From assembly GCF_001074565.1 (NCBI RefSeq), contig NZ_JUQX01000034.1, positions 1 to 64,000 on the forward strand: a DNA stretch of 64,000 bases, read 5' to 3'. A program made the translations under genes and the position numbers. How positions within the stretch are numbered: the first letter of the stretch is position 1; every line of letters begins with the position of its first letter. The notes under the pieces are model-generated. The model was not told where the DNA came from. It searched no databases and saw only the letters and a list, made by a program, of their open reading frames with translations. Source of the DNA: Streptococcus pseudopneumoniae (GTDB taxonomy: Bacteria; Bacillota; Bacilli; Lactobacillales; Streptococcaceae). Shown in pieces: positions 1 to 9,102 of the stretch.

Positions 1-493
1 TAAGGTGGTGATTCTAGGGCAGGATCCCTATCATGGACCAGGACAGGCTCAGGGCTTGAGTTTTTCTGTACCCGATGCTATTCCAGCCCCGCCATCCTTG
101 CAAAATATCTTGAAAGAATTAGCAGATGACATCGGAGTTAAGAAATCCCATGATTTGACGGCTTGGGCTGAGCAAGGAGTCTTACTTCTCAATGCTTGCT
201 TGACCGTTCCTGCTGGGCAGGCCAATGGTCATTCTGGACAGATATGGGAGCCCTTTACAGATGCTGTGATTCAGGTGGTCAATAATCTGGATAGGCCAGT
301 GGTCTTTGTACTCTGGGGCGCTTATGCACGCAAGAAGAAGTCCTTGGTTACCAATCCTCACCACTTGATTATCGAATCAGCCCATCCCAGTCCTTTATCT
401 GTTTTCAGAGGATTTTGGGGTTCCAAGCCTTTTTCTAAGGCTAATGCATTTTTAAAAGAGACAGGACAAGAGCCAATCGATTGGCTTAGATAA
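1..493 (+). CDS. ung: uracil-DNA glycosylase (5' end outside window)
   Basis: Family 1 uracil-DNA glycosylase, which removes uracil from DNA to start base excision repair. The window opens inside the gene: reading frame begins at base 2, and about 163 residues are visible of a family length near 217, so some 55 N-terminal residues are missing. The catalytic GQDPYHG motif, with the water-activating Asp, is at the very start. The LLNACLTV segment and the C-terminal HPSPLS loop with its His are both present. A GTG at base 5 could be read as a start, but it lies just before the catalytic motif and is only a Val codon. The stop is 9 bases from the next gene, so it is co-transcribed with mutX and pyrC. 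Confidence 0.95.
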   Translation, partial: KVVILGQDPYHGPGQAQGLSFSVPDAIPAPPSLQNILKELADDIGVKKSHDLTAWAEQGVLLLNACLTVPAGQANGHSGQIWEPFTDAVIQVVNNLDRPVVFVLWGAYARKKKSLVTNPHHLIIESAHPSPLSVFRGFWGSKPFSKANAFLKETGQEPIDWLR

Positions 494-502
494 GGAGAGA
501 AG

Positions 503-967
503 ATGCCTCAGTTAGCGACGATTTGCTACATTGATAACGGAAAAGAACTACTCATGCTCCATCGCAATAAAAAGCCCAATGATGTCCATGAAGGCAAATG
601 GATTGGTGTGGGTGGTAAGTTAGAGCGAGGGGAGACACCTCAGGAATGCGCGGCGCGTGAAATCCTCGAAGAAACAGGTCTGAAAGCCAAACCTGTTCTA
701 AAAGGCGTTATCACTTTTCCAGAATTCACACCAGATTTAGACTGGTACACCTATGTTTTTAAGGTGACAGAGTTTGAGGGTGACTTGATTGACTGCAATG
801 AGGGGACGCTGGAATGGGTTCCCTATGATGAAGTCTTGAGCAAGCCAACTTGGGAAGGGGACCACACCTTTGTTGAGTGGCTTTTAGAGGACAAACCCTT
901 CTTCTCAGCTAAGTTTGTTTATGATGGGGATAAATTATTGGATACCCAAGTTGATTTTTATGAATAA
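503..967 (+). CDS. mutX: 8-oxo-dGTP diphosphatase (Nudix hydrolase)
   Basis: A 154-residue Nudix hydrolase expected to clear oxidised dGTP (8-oxo-dGTP) and so prevent G:C to T:A mutation. The Nudix box is complete: GGKLERGETPQ followed by REILEETGL, at about residues 37-60, with the metal-binding Glu residues in place. A GGAGAG ribosome site precedes the ATG. It lies between ung (9-base gap) and pyrC (12-base gap). That order is conserved in pneumococci and puts two genome-protection genes ahead of pyrimidine synthesis. Substrate preference is taken from the family and not visible in the sequence. Confidence 0.9.
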   Translation: MPQLATICYIDNGKELLMLHRNKKPNDVHEGKWIGVGGKLERGETPQECAAREILEETGLKAKPVLKGVITFPEFTPDLDWYTYVFKVTEFEGDLIDCNEGTLEWVPYDEVLSKPTWEGDHTFVEWLLEDKPFFSAKFVYDGDKLLDTQVDFYE

Positions 968-979
968 AGGAGAAAGCAG

Positions 980-2248
980 ATGCTACTAATCAAAAAAGGC
1001 CGTGTAATGGATCCCAAGTCTGGTTTGGATCAAGTGTGTGATGTTTTAGTCAAAGATGGAAAAATTGTCAAGATTGCTCCCGAAATCAAGGCAGACGGAG
1101 CGCAAGTCCTAGATGCGACTGGTCTAGTAGTAGCGCCTGGTTTAGTGGACATTCATGTTCACTTCCGTGAGCCTGGTCAAACCCACAAGGAGGATATTCA
1201 TACCGGTGCACTAGCGGCAGCGGCAGGTGGTTTCACAACGGTTGTCATGATGGCTAATACCAATCCAACCATCTCAGACGTGGAGACCTTGCAAGAAGTT
1301 CTTCAGTCAGCTGCTAAAGAGAAAATCAATATCAAGACGGTTGCGACTATTACCAAGAACTTTAATGGCCAAGACTTGACTGATTTTAAGGCACTTTTAG
1401 AAGCTGGAGCCGTTGGATTTTCAGATGATGGAATTCCGCTTGAAAGTAGCAAAGTTCTCAAAGAAGCCTTGGAAACTGCTAAAAAACTTGGCACCTTTGT
1501 TTGTCTACATGAGGAAGATCCCGGATTGAACGGTATTCTTGGCTTTAATGAAAACATCGCTAAAGATCACTTCAAGATCTGTGGAGCGACAGGGGTAGCA
1601 GAATACGCCATGATTGCGCGTGATGTCATGATTGCCTATGCAACTAAGGCCCATGTTCATATCCAGCATTTGTCTAAGGAAGAAAGTGTCAAGGTAGTGG
1701 AATTCGCTCAAGGTTTGGGAGCGCAAGTCACAGCAGAAGTGGCACCACAACATTTTTCTAAGACAGAAACTCTTCTTTTAACTCAAGGTAGCAATGCCAA
1801 AATGAATCCTCCGCTTCGTTTGGAGTCAGACCGCCGTGCCGTTATCGAAGGTCTCAAGTCAGGTGTTATCACAGTTATCGCAACGGACCACGCGCCTCAC
1901 CATGCAGATGAAAAAAATGTAGAAGATATCACCAAAGCGCCATCTGGTATGACAGGTTTGGAAACCTCTCTTTCTCTTGGTTTGACTTATTTGGTGGAAG
2001 CTGGTGAGCTAAGCTTGATGGAATTACTAGAAAAAATGACTGTCAATCCAGCCAAACTTTACAACTTTGAAGCAGGCTACTTGGCTGAAACTGGTCCAGC
2101 GGATATCACCATCTTTGATGACAAGGCTGATCGTACTGTTGGTCCAAACTTTGCTTCAAAATCAGCTAATTCTCCATTTATCGGCGAAACCTTAAAAGGG
2201 CAGGTCAAATATACTATCTGTAAGGGACAAATCGTCTACCAAAAATAG
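980..2248 (+). CDS. pyrC: dihydroorotase
   Basis: Zinc amidohydrolase of 422 residues that interconverts carbamoyl-aspartate and dihydroorotate in de novo pyrimidine synthesis. The metal-binding HVHFREPGQ motif is near residue 59, and ATDHAPHH near residue 302 supplies the catalytic Asp. Length matches type I bacterial PyrC. An AGGAG site precedes the ATG. It is the third gene of the ung-mutX-pyrC unit. The other pyr genes are not in this window. Confidence 0.95.
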   Translation: MLLIKKGRVMDPKSGLDQVCDVLVKDGKIVKIAPEIKADGAQVLDATGLVVAPGLVDIHVHFREPGQTHKEDIHTGALAAAAGGFTTVVMMANTNPTISDVETLQEVLQSAAKEKINIKTVATITKNFNGQDLTDFKALLEAGAVGFSDDGIPLESSKVLKEALETAKKLGTFVCLHEEDPGLNGILGFNENIAKDHFKICGATGVAEYAMIARDVMIAYATKAHVHIQHLSKEESVKVVEFAQGLGAQVTAEVAPQHFSKTETLLLTQGSNAKMNPPLRLESDRRAVIEGLKSGVITVIATDHAPHHADEKNVEDITKAPSGMTGLETSLSLGLTYLVEAGELSLMELLEKMTVNPAKLYNFEAGYLAETGPADITIFDDKADRTVGPNFASKSANSPFIGETLKGQVKYTICKGQIVYQK

Positions 2249-2289
2249 GTGGGACTCTGCTCTATAAACTATAAGAATAGAGAGCGTAT

Positions 2290-3630
2290 ATGTATCGAAC
2301 CCATCAATTTAAAGATAAGTTTGTCTTATTTCTTAAGATATTTTTCCCTATCCTGATTTATCAGTTTGCCAATTATTCTGCCTCTTTCGTCGATACAACC
2401 ATGACGGGGCATTACAATACCATGGACCTGGCTGGCGTTTCAACTGCAACGAGTCTATGGAATCCTTTCTTCACTTTTTTGACAGGGATTGTTTCGGCTA
2501 TGGTTCCCATCATAGGCTATCATCTAGGACGAGGTAAAAAGGAAGAAGTGGCATCTGACTTTTACCAATTTATCTACTTGGCTTTCGGACTGTCTTTGGT
2601 CTTGCTTGGCATGGTAGTATTCTTAGCGCCGCCTGTCTTAAACCATATCGGACTAGAAGCTCAAGTGGCAGCTGTTTCGGTTTCTTACCTTTGGTACTTG
2701 TCTATCGGAATTATTCCCTTGTTGCTTTTTAGTGTTGTCCGATCGCTACTTGATTCACTCGGTCTGACCAAGCTATCTATGTACCTCATGCTCTTATTAC
2801 TACCTTTAAATTGTGGATTTAACTATTTGTTAATTTATGGTGCCTTTGGGTTTCCAGAGTTAGGGGGAGCAGGAGCAGGATTAGGTACTTCCCTGGCTTA
2901 CTGGTGTCTTCTCGGAATCTCTGTCATCATCCTTTTAAAGCAGGAAAAGTTAAAAGAGTTTCATTTGGAAAAACCACTTCCGCTTGATCTAGAAAAGATC
3001 AAAGAAGGGATTCGTTTGGGCTTACCAATCGGTGGTACAGTTTTTGCTGAGGTGATTATTTTTTCTGCCGTTGGTTTGATTATGGCAAAATTTTCGTCTA
3101 TGATTATTGCCAGCCACCAGTCAGCCATGAACTTCTCAACTCTCATGTATGCCTTTCCAGTGAGCATTTCTTCTGCCATGGCCATAGTTGTTTCTTATGA
3201 GGTTGGAGCTAAGCGTTTTAATGATGCCAAGTCCTATATCAAAATTGGTCGTTGGATAGCTTTGATATTTGCAGGTTTTACCTTAAGTTTCCTCTATATC
3301 TTGAGAGATGTCGTAGCAAGTTTATATGGAAATAATCCTGACTTCATTAAATTAACATCTACCTTCCTAACTTATAGTCTATTTTTCCAATTAGCTGACA
3401 CTGTTGCAGCTCCTTTGCAAGGAATACTCAGAGGTTACAAGGATACGGTTGTTCCTTTTTATCTTGGAGTCATTGCTTACTGGGCGGTGTCCATTCCATT
3501 AGGCTTATTCTTAGACCAAGTAACAACTTTGGGAGCCTATTCTTACTGGATTGGTTTAATAGCAAGTTTAGTCGTTAGTGCTATCCTCTATCAATGGCGC
3601 TTGCAAACGATTATGAAAAGAATCAACTAA
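2290..3630 (+). CDS. MATE family efflux transporter
   Basis: A 446-residue membrane protein with about 12 hydrophobic segments and the two-fold repeat of the multidrug and toxic compound extrusion (MATE) family, closest in type to DinF-like members. Such proteins export cationic drugs or metabolites using a Na+ or H+ gradient. It starts 41 bases after pyrC with only a weak ribosome site (AGAG) and ends before a strong terminator, so it is probably the last gene of the ung-pyrC transcript. The substrate cannot be told from sequence. Confidence 0.85.
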   Translation: MYRTHQFKDKFVLFLKIFFPILIYQFANYSASFVDTTMTGHYNTMDLAGVSTATSLWNPFFTFLTGIVSAMVPIIGYHLGRGKKEEVASDFYQFIYLAFGLSLVLLGMVVFLAPPVLNHIGLEAQVAAVSVSYLWYLSIGIIPLLLFSVVRSLLDSLGLTKLSMYLMLLLLPLNCGFNYLLIYGAFGFPELGGAGAGLGTSLAYWCLLGISVIILLKQEKLKEFHLEKPLPLDLEKIKEGIRLGLPIGGTVFAEVIIFSAVGLIMAKFSSMIIASHQSAMNFSTLMYAFPVSISSAMAIVVSYEVGAKRFNDAKSYIKIGRWIALIFAGFTLSFLYILRDVVASLYGNNPDFIKLTSTFLTYSLFFQLADTVAAPLQGILRGYKDTVVPFYLGVIAYWAVSIPLGLFLDQVTTLGAYSYWIGLIASLVVSAILYQWRLQTIMKRIN

Positions 3631-3680
3631 TTTTTGGAAAATTACTTGAAAAACTTTGTGAAAAAATATTCTTATCAAAG

Positions 3681-3711
3681 AAAATCCCTGTTTTTCGGGG
3701 ATTTCTTTTTT
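3681..3711 (+). terminator. terminator after MATE gene
   Basis: AAATCCC and GGGATTT arms around a T-rich loop, followed by TTTCTTTTTT. It separates the pyrC/MATE unit from the dehydrogenase operon. Confidence 0.85.
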
Positions 3712-3741
3712 GTGTTTTGTGAATTTTTCTTAATAAATACT

Positions 3742-3770
3742 TTGACAGTGTATACTAAAAAAGGTAAAAT
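3742..3770 (+). promoter_or_regulatory. promoter of the dehydrogenase operon
   Basis: TTGACA at 3742-3747 and TAAAAT at 3765-3770 with a 17-base spacer. It lies 34 bases before the E1-alpha start and just past the preceding terminator. Confidence 0.7.
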
Positions 3771-3804
3771 AGTAAGGTAAGAACAATGTTAGAAAGGCAA
3801 GATT

Positions 3805-4773
3805 ATGTCAACTTTAGATAAAAATCTTTTGCTAGAGATGTTCCGTAAGATGGAAGAAATCCGTCGCATGGACTTAAAAATTGCTCAGTTAGTGAAAAAG
3901 GGAAAAGTTCCCGGTATGACTCACTTTTCTGTTGGAGAGGAAGCTGCTAACGTCGGAGCTATGCTGGCCCTCAACCCAGATGACCTGATCACCTCAAATC
4001 ACCGTGGTCATGGTCAAGCTATCGCCAAAGGGATTGACCTCAACGGAATGATGGCTGAAATCCTTGGGAAATACACTGGAACCTGTAAAGGAAAAGGTGG
4101 TTCCATGCACATTGCTGACCTTGATGCTGGTAACCTCGGTGCCAATGGTATCGTAGGTGGTGGTATGGGAATCGCTGTTGGTGCAGCCCTCAGTCAACAA
4201 ATGCAGAACACTGGAAAAATCGTCGTTTGCTTCTTTGGAGATGGCGCGACTAACGAAGGTGTCTTCCACGAAGCAGTGAACATGGCTTCTATCTGGAACC
4301 TTCCAGTTATTTTCTATTGCATTAACAACGGTTACGGTATCTCTGCGGATATCAAGAAAATGACTAACGTGGAACATATCCATCACCGTAGCGCAGCTTA
4401 TGGAATTCCTGGAATGTTTATCGAAGATGGAAACAATGTCATTGATGTTTATGAAGGATTTAAGAAAGCTGTAGATCATGTTCGTGGTGGCAATGGTCCA
4501 GTCTTGATTGAAAGTGTAACTTATCGCTGGCTCGGTCACTCATCATCTGACCCTGGTAAATATCGTACACGTGAAGAAGTAGAATTGTGGAAACAAAAAG
4601 ACCCAATTGAAAAACTCCGCAATTACCTTATTGAAAATAATATTGCAAGCGCTGAAGAATTGGAAGAAATCCAAGCACAAGTCAAGGAAGCAGTAGAAGC
4701 TTCTGTTAAATTTGCTGAGGAAAGCCCATTCCCACCGCTTGAATCCGCATTTGAAGATATTTACGCAGACTAA
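3805..4773 (+). CDS. pdhA: TPP-dependent dehydrogenase E1 alpha subunit
   Basis: The 322-residue alpha subunit of a thiamine-diphosphate 2-oxoacid (pyruvate) or acetoin dehydrogenase; also named acoA in streptococci. The Mg-TPP motif GDGATNEG, continuing to the Asn of NNGYGI, is near residues 147-180. The phosphorylation-loop region YRWLGHSSSDPG is present near residue 246. It heads an operon E1a-E1b-E2-E3-lplA and works in the cytoplasm with the beta subunit to decarboxylate the substrate and load lipoate. Pyruvate is the more likely substrate in this genus; acetoin use is an old annotation. Confidence 0.9.
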   Translation: MSTLDKNLLLEMFRKMEEIRRMDLKIAQLVKKGKVPGMTHFSVGEEAANVGAMLALNPDDLITSNHRGHGQAIAKGIDLNGMMAEILGKYTGTCKGKGGSMHIADLDAGNLGANGIVGGGMGIAVGAALSQQMQNTGKIVVCFFGDGATNEGVFHEAVNMASIWNLPVIFYCINNGYGISADIKKMTNVEHIHHRSAAYGIPGMFIEDGNNVIDVYEGFKKAVDHVRGGNGPVLIESVTYRWLGHSSSDPGKYRTREEVELWKQKDPIEKLRNYLIENNIASAEELEEIQAQVKEAVEASVKFAEESPFPPLESAFEDIYAD

Positions 4774-4789
4774 GGAGAAAGAGATAAAA

Positions 4790-5782
4790 ATGGAAACAAA
4801 AACAATGTCCTTCCGTGACACCATTATCCTTGCTATGTCTGAGGAAATGCGTCGCGATGAAAATGTGTTCTTGATGGGAGAAGACGTCGGTGTCTTCGGA
4901 GGAGACTTCGGAACTTCTGTTGGAATGCTTGAAGAATTTGGCCCAGAACGTGTCCGTGACTGTCCTATTTCTGAAGCTGCTATCTCTGGAGCGGCAGCGG
5001 GAGCAGCCATGACGGGACTTCGTCCAATCGTCGATATGACCTTCATGGACTTCTCGGTTATTGCCATGGACAATATCGTCAACCAAGCTGCCAAAACACG
5101 TTATATGTTTGGTGGTAAAGGTCAGGTTCCAATGACTGTCCGATGTGCAGCTGGTAACGGAGTTGGTTCTGCTGCCCAGCACTCGCAATCCCTAGAGTCT
5201 TGGTTTACTCATATTCCTGGACTTAAGGTTGTAGCGCCTGGTACGCCTGCTGACATGAAAGGACTTCTCAAGTCTTCTATCCGTGATAATAACCCTGTTA
5301 TCATTCTTGAGTACAAGTCAGAATTTAACCAAAAAGGGGAAGTGCCAGTTGATCCAGACTATACAATCCCACTTGGGGTTGGGGAAATCAAACGCCAAGG
5401 TACAGATGTAACAGTTGTTACTTATGGGAAAATGCTTCGCCGTGTGGTTCAAGCTGCTGAAGAATTGGCAGAAGAAGGAATTTCGGTTGAAATTGTGGAC
5501 CCACGTACCCTTGTACCGCTTGATAAGGATATTATCATTAACTCAGTTAAGAAGACTGGTAAAGTTGTTCTGGTCAACGACGCCCACAAAACAAGTGGCT
5601 ATATCGGAGAGATTTCAGCAATTATTTCTGAATCAGAAGCATTTGACTATCTAGATGCACCAATCCGCCGTTGTGCAGGAGAAGATGTGCCAATGCCTTA
5701 CGCGCAAAATCTAGAAAATGCAATGATTCCAACTGTTGAAAGCATCAAAGATGCCATCCGTAAGACTTATAACAAAGAATAG
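4790..5782 (+). CDS. pdhB: TPP-dependent dehydrogenase E1 beta subunit
   Basis: The 330-residue beta partner (acoB). The transketolase-type pyrimidine-binding domain carries the catalytic Glu in the MGEDVG/CPISEAAISG region. The C-terminal transketolase domain includes VEIVDPRTLVPLD. I start it at 4790 because AAGGAG lies 14 bases upstream and the protein then begins METKTMSFRD; the longer in-frame reading from 4712 overlaps the alpha gene. It follows E1 alpha by 16 bases and forms the alpha2beta2 E1 with it. A 324-base repeat-filled gap follows before E2, which is unusual inside an operon. Confidence 0.9.
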   Translation: METKTMSFRDTIILAMSEEMRRDENVFLMGEDVGVFGGDFGTSVGMLEEFGPERVRDCPISEAAISGAAAGAAMTGLRPIVDMTFMDFSVIAMDNIVNQAAKTRYMFGGKGQVPMTVRCAAGNGVGSAAQHSQSLESWFTHIPGLKVVAPGTPADMKGLLKSSIRDNNPVIILEYKSEFNQKGEVPVDPDYTIPLGVGEIKRQGTDVTVVTYGKMLRRVVQAAEELAEEGISVEIVDPRTLVPLDKDIIINSVKKTGKVVLVNDAHKTSGYIGEISAIISESEAFDYLDAPIRRCAGEDVPMPYAQNLENAMIPTVESIKDAIRKTYNKE

Positions 5783-5850
5783 AGTTACATAAGATAAGTT
5801 ATGTAAATAAAATCAGACGATAACTTTGTATCTTTTAGGTGCAGAGCTCT

Positions 5851-6106
5851 TCGTCCTTAATAACTTAGATTAGAGCACGGGCTAAAAGCTCGGAAAAAAG
5901 ATAAATCTCCTTGGCTTCATCAAAGTCTGCGTCGATTTCCTATTTTTCGGTCGCTTTTAAACGCCCTTAGTATCATGTAATTGAATTCGGACGGAGGTCT
6001 GCGAAAAAAAGAAAGATTTCCTTGTGTTCATCGAACACATCGTCAATCTCCTATTTTTTCATTGCCCTCTGCGTCCTTAATATCTTAGTATAGAATTGGA
6101 GAGGTC
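5851..6106 (+). repeat. diverged tandem repeat (about 110-bp unit) between E1 beta and E2
   Basis: Two near-full units (5891-6001 and 6002-6106) and a partial third (5851-5876) repeat with a period of about 110 bases. Each begins CGRAAAAAAG, continues with a short hairpin region (GTGTTC-ATC-GAACAC in the second unit) and a CTATTTTT stretch, and ends in CGTCCTTAATATCTTAG-like sequence. The last unit runs into the ribosome site of E2 (GGAGAGG). No open frame of useful size is seen. Probably an RNA-level element or a small non-autonomous repeat. Confidence 0.6.
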
Positions 6107-7150
6107 ATGGCTGATGACAAGCTAAGAGCGACTCCTGCGGCTAGAAAGTTAGCGGATGATTTAGGGATCAATCTCTACGATGTTTCTGGCTCAGGTGCAA
6201 ACGGTCGTGTCCACAAAGAAGACGTGGAAACTTATAAAGACACAAACGTGGTTCGCATTTCGCCACTTGCAAAACGAATTGCCCTCGAACATAACATTGC
6301 TTGGCAGGAAATCCAAGGAACGGGTCATCGTGGTAAGATCATGAAGAAGGATGTTTTGGCCTTACTTCCTGAAAATATCGAAAACGACACCATCAAGTCT
6401 CCTGCTCAAATTGAAAAAGCGGAAGAAGTTCCAGATACTATCACTCCTTATGGTGAGATTGAGCGTATTCCAATGACACCAATGCGTAAGGTTATCGCCC
6501 AACGTATGGTTGAATCCTACCTAACTGCGCCAACCTTCACACTCAACTATGATGTCGATATGTCAGAAATGTTGGCCCTTCGTAAGAAGGTTCTTGATCC
6601 TATTATGGAAGCAACTGGTAAGAAAATTACGGTTACAGATCTTCTTTCACTGGCTGTTGTTAAGACATTGATGAAACACCCTTACATTAACGCTTCATTG
6701 ACTGAAGACGGCAAGACTATTATCACTCATAATTATGTCAACCTTGCTATGGCAGTTGGGATGGATAATGGATTGATGACGCCTGTTGTTTACAATGCTG
6801 AAAAGATGAGCCTTTCAGAGTTGGTTGTAGCCTTCAAAGATGTCATTGGTCGTACCTTGGATGGTAAATTAGCTCCAAGTGAACTTCAAAATTCAACATT
6901 TACAATCAGTAACTTGGGAATGTTTGGCGTTCAGTCCTTTGGCCCGATCATCAACCAACCCAACTCAGCTATTCTGGGTGTAAGTTCGACAATCGAGAAA
7001 CCAGTTGTTGTCAATGGTGAGATTGTTATCCGACCAATCATGAGTCTAGGATTAACCATTGACCACCGTGTCGTAGATGGTATGGCTGGTGCTAAGTTTA
7101 TGAAAGACTTGAAAACCTTGATTGAGAATCCAATCTCAATGTTGGTTTAA
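6107..7150 (+). CDS. pdhC: dihydrolipoamide acyltransferase E2, lacking a lipoyl domain
   Basis: E2 acyltransferase of 347 residues that forms the core of the dehydrogenase complex and passes the acyl group to CoA. It begins directly with peripheral subunit-binding domains: one at about residues 5-40 (RATPAARKLADDLG) and a second at about 46-82 (ISPLAKRIALEHN). The trimer-forming catalytic domain runs from about 115 to the end, with the active DHRVVDG at 319-325. The usual N-terminal lipoyl domain is absent; it is found on the E3 encoded next. GGAGAGG precedes the ATG. Length and layout fit the streptococcal form of this E2, so I do not read it as a truncation. Confidence 0.9.
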   Translation: MADDKLRATPAARKLADDLGINLYDVSGSGANGRVHKEDVETYKDTNVVRISPLAKRIALEHNIAWQEIQGTGHRGKIMKKDVLALLPENIENDTIKSPAQIEKAEEVPDTITPYGEIERIPMTPMRKVIAQRMVESYLTAPTFTLNYDVDMSEMLALRKKVLDPIMEATGKKITVTDLLSLAVVKTLMKHPYINASLTEDGKTIITHNYVNLAMAVGMDNGLMTPVVYNAEKMSLSELVVAFKDVIGRTLDGKLAPSELQNSTFTISNLGMFGVQSFGPIINQPNSAILGVSSTIEKPVVVNGEIVIRPIMSLGLTIDHRVVDGMAGAKFMKDLKTLIENPISMLV

Positions 7151-7195
7151 AAATACAGTATTTATTTTTAGAGATATAGATAAAGGAAGTAAGAC

Positions 7196-8899
7196 ATGGC
7201 CTTAGAAGTAATTATGCCAAAAGCCGGCGTGGATATGACAGAAGGACAAATAGTCCAATGGAATAAAAAAGTCGGTGAATTTGTAAAAGAAGGAGAAATC
7301 CTTTTGGAAATCATGACTGACAAAGTCAGCATGGAATTGGAAGCTGAAGAAGATGGATACTTGATTGCCATCCTCAAAGGAGATGGTGAAACTGTTCCAG
7401 TAACTGAAGTTATCGGTTACCTAGGGGAAGAAGGGGAAAACATCCCAACAGCTGGAGCGGCTGCACCAGAATCAAAACCTGCACCTGCAGCTAGTGCCTC
7501 AAACGACGACGGTAAGAGCGATGATGCCTTTGATATCGTTGTGATTGGTGGAGGTCCTGCTGGATATGTAGCAGCCATTAAAGCTGCCCAACTCGGTGGG
7601 AAGGTTGCCCTTGTTGAGAAATCTGAACTCGGTGGAACCTGCTTGAACCGTGGATGTATCCCAACTAAGACCTACCTTCACAATGCTGAAATCATCGAAA
7701 ACATCGGTCATGCGGCAAACCGTGGTATCGTCATCGAAAATCCAAACTTCACTGTAGATATGGATAAACTCCTTGAAACCAAGTCTAAGGTTGTCAATAC
7801 TTTGGTTGGTGGCGTTGCGGGTCTTCTTCGCAGCTACGGAGTTACTGTTCATAAAGGAATTGGTACCATCACTAAAGACAAGAATGTCTTGGTTAATGGT
7901 TCGGAATTGCTTGAAACCAAGAAAATCATCCTTGCTGGTGGTTCAAAAGTCAGCAAGATAAATGTTCCTGGTATGGAATCTTCACTCGTGATGACAAGTG
8001 ACGACATTCTTGAAATGAACGAAGTTCCAGAAAGCCTTGTTATCATCGGTGGTGGTGTTGTCGGTATCGAACTTGGTCAAGCCTTCATGACATTTGGTTC
8101 AAAAGTGACTGTTATTGAAATGATGGACCGTATCGTTCCAGCTATGGATGCGGAAGTTTCTAAGAATCTTCGCTTGATCCTTGAGCGTAAAGGAATGACC
8201 ATCTTAACAGGTACAAAACTGCAAGAAATCATCGAGGAAAATGGTCAACTTCGTATTAAAGTTGAAGGAAAAGACGATATCATCGCAAGCAAAGCTCTTC
8301 TTTCAATCGGCCGTGTGCCAGATCTTGAAGGTATTGGCGATGTTGAGTTTGAATTGGATCGTGGTCGCATCAAGGTCAACGAATACATGGAAACTTCTGT
8401 TCCAGGTATCTATGCACCAGGTGATATCAATGGTACCAAGATGTTGGCTCACGCAGCCTTCCGCATGGGTGAAGTTGCCGCTGAAAATGCCCTCAAAGGA
8501 AACCATGCTGTTGCCAAATTGAACTTGACTCCTGCAGCCATCTACACTCTTCCTGAAGTAGCAGCAGTAGGTCTAACTGAAGAACAAGCTCGTGAGAAAT
8601 ACGATGTAGCCATCGGTAAATTCAACTTTGCTGCGAACGGACGTGCTATTGCATCGGATGCTGCTCAAGGTTTCGTAAAAGTCATTGCAGATAAGAAATA
8701 CGGAGAAATCCTTGGTGTGCACATCATTGGTCCTGCAGCTGCAGAATTGATCAATGAGGCATCAAGCATCATCGAAATGGAAATCACTGTTGAAGAAATG
8801 CTTAAGACCATCCACGGACATCCAACCTACTCTGAAGTGATGTACGAAGCATTTGCAGATGTTCTAGGAATGGCCATCCATTCACCTAAGAAAAAATAA
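7196..8899 (+). CDS. lpdA: dihydrolipoamide dehydrogenase E3 with N-terminal lipoyl domain
   Basis: A 567-residue flavoprotein that reoxidises dihydrolipoamide with NAD+. Residues 1-80 are a biotinyl/lipoyl domain with the target Lys43 in the TDKVS loop. An Ala/Pro linker (about 86-108) leads to the FAD-binding GGGPAGY near 118-124. The redox disulfide is Cys149/Cys154 in GGTCLNRGCIP. The NAD-binding GGGVVGIE and a C-terminal dimer domain with the HGHPT base follow. At about 100 residues longer than a plain E3, it carries the swinging arm that E2 lacks. Also called acoL or pdhD. Confidence 0.92.
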   Translation: MALEVIMPKAGVDMTEGQIVQWNKKVGEFVKEGEILLEIMTDKVSMELEAEEDGYLIAILKGDGETVPVTEVIGYLGEEGENIPTAGAAAPESKPAPAASASNDDGKSDDAFDIVVIGGGPAGYVAAIKAAQLGGKVALVEKSELGGTCLNRGCIPTKTYLHNAEIIENIGHAANRGIVIENPNFTVDMDKLLETKSKVVNTLVGGVAGLLRSYGVTVHKGIGTITKDKNVLVNGSELLETKKIILAGGSKVSKINVPGMESSLVMTSDDILEMNEVPESLVIIGGGVVGIELGQAFMTFGSKVTVIEMMDRIVPAMDAEVSKNLRLILERKGMTILTGTKLQEIIEENGQLRIKVEGKDDIIASKALLSIGRVPDLEGIGDVEFELDRGRIKVNEYMETSVPGIYAPGDINGTKMLAHAAFRMGEVAAENALKGNHAVAKLNLTPAAIYTLPEVAAVGLTEEQAREKYDVAIGKFNFAANGRAIASDAAQGFVKVIADKKYGEILGVHIIGPAAAELINEASSIIEMEITVEEMLKTIHGHPTYSEVMYEAFADVLGMAIHSPKKK

Positions 8900-8968
8900 A
8901 TAAGATTTTCAACTAAATTTTCTTAAAGTAGCACGGACGGCAGCGACCTCTATTAGAGTTCCATACCT

Positions 8969-8996
8969 AAAAATTGAGCCTATTGTCTCAATTTTT
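8969..8996 (+). terminator. hairpin after E3 (possible attenuator)
   Basis: Perfect 10-base arms AAAAATTGAG / CTCAATTTTT, followed by CCGAG and not a pure T run. It lies between lpdA and lplA and may lower read-through into lplA. Confidence 0.5.
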
Positions 8997-8999
8997 CCG

Positions 9000-9041
9000 A
9001 GAAATGTAACGATAACACGATAACACGTTACATTTCTTTTT
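9000..9041 (+). terminator. terminator between lpdA and lplA
   Basis: Perfect 12-base arms AGAAATGTAACG (9000-9011) and CGTTACATTTCT (9026-9037), followed by TTTT. Immediately downstream of the preceding hairpin; together they partly or fully insulate lplA. Confidence 0.7.
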
Positions 9042-9102
9042 ACCACTTTAGAAAATTTGATTGCTATGAACAGAATTTAAAAACTAAATTTTTGGAAATA
9101 CT

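Noticed and set aside
3994..5188. Long - strand frames opposite E1 alpha and E1 beta (160-183 codons)
   Set aside because: They are antisense shadows of two clear genes, with Ser/His/Phe-rich unnatural composition and no ribosome sites.
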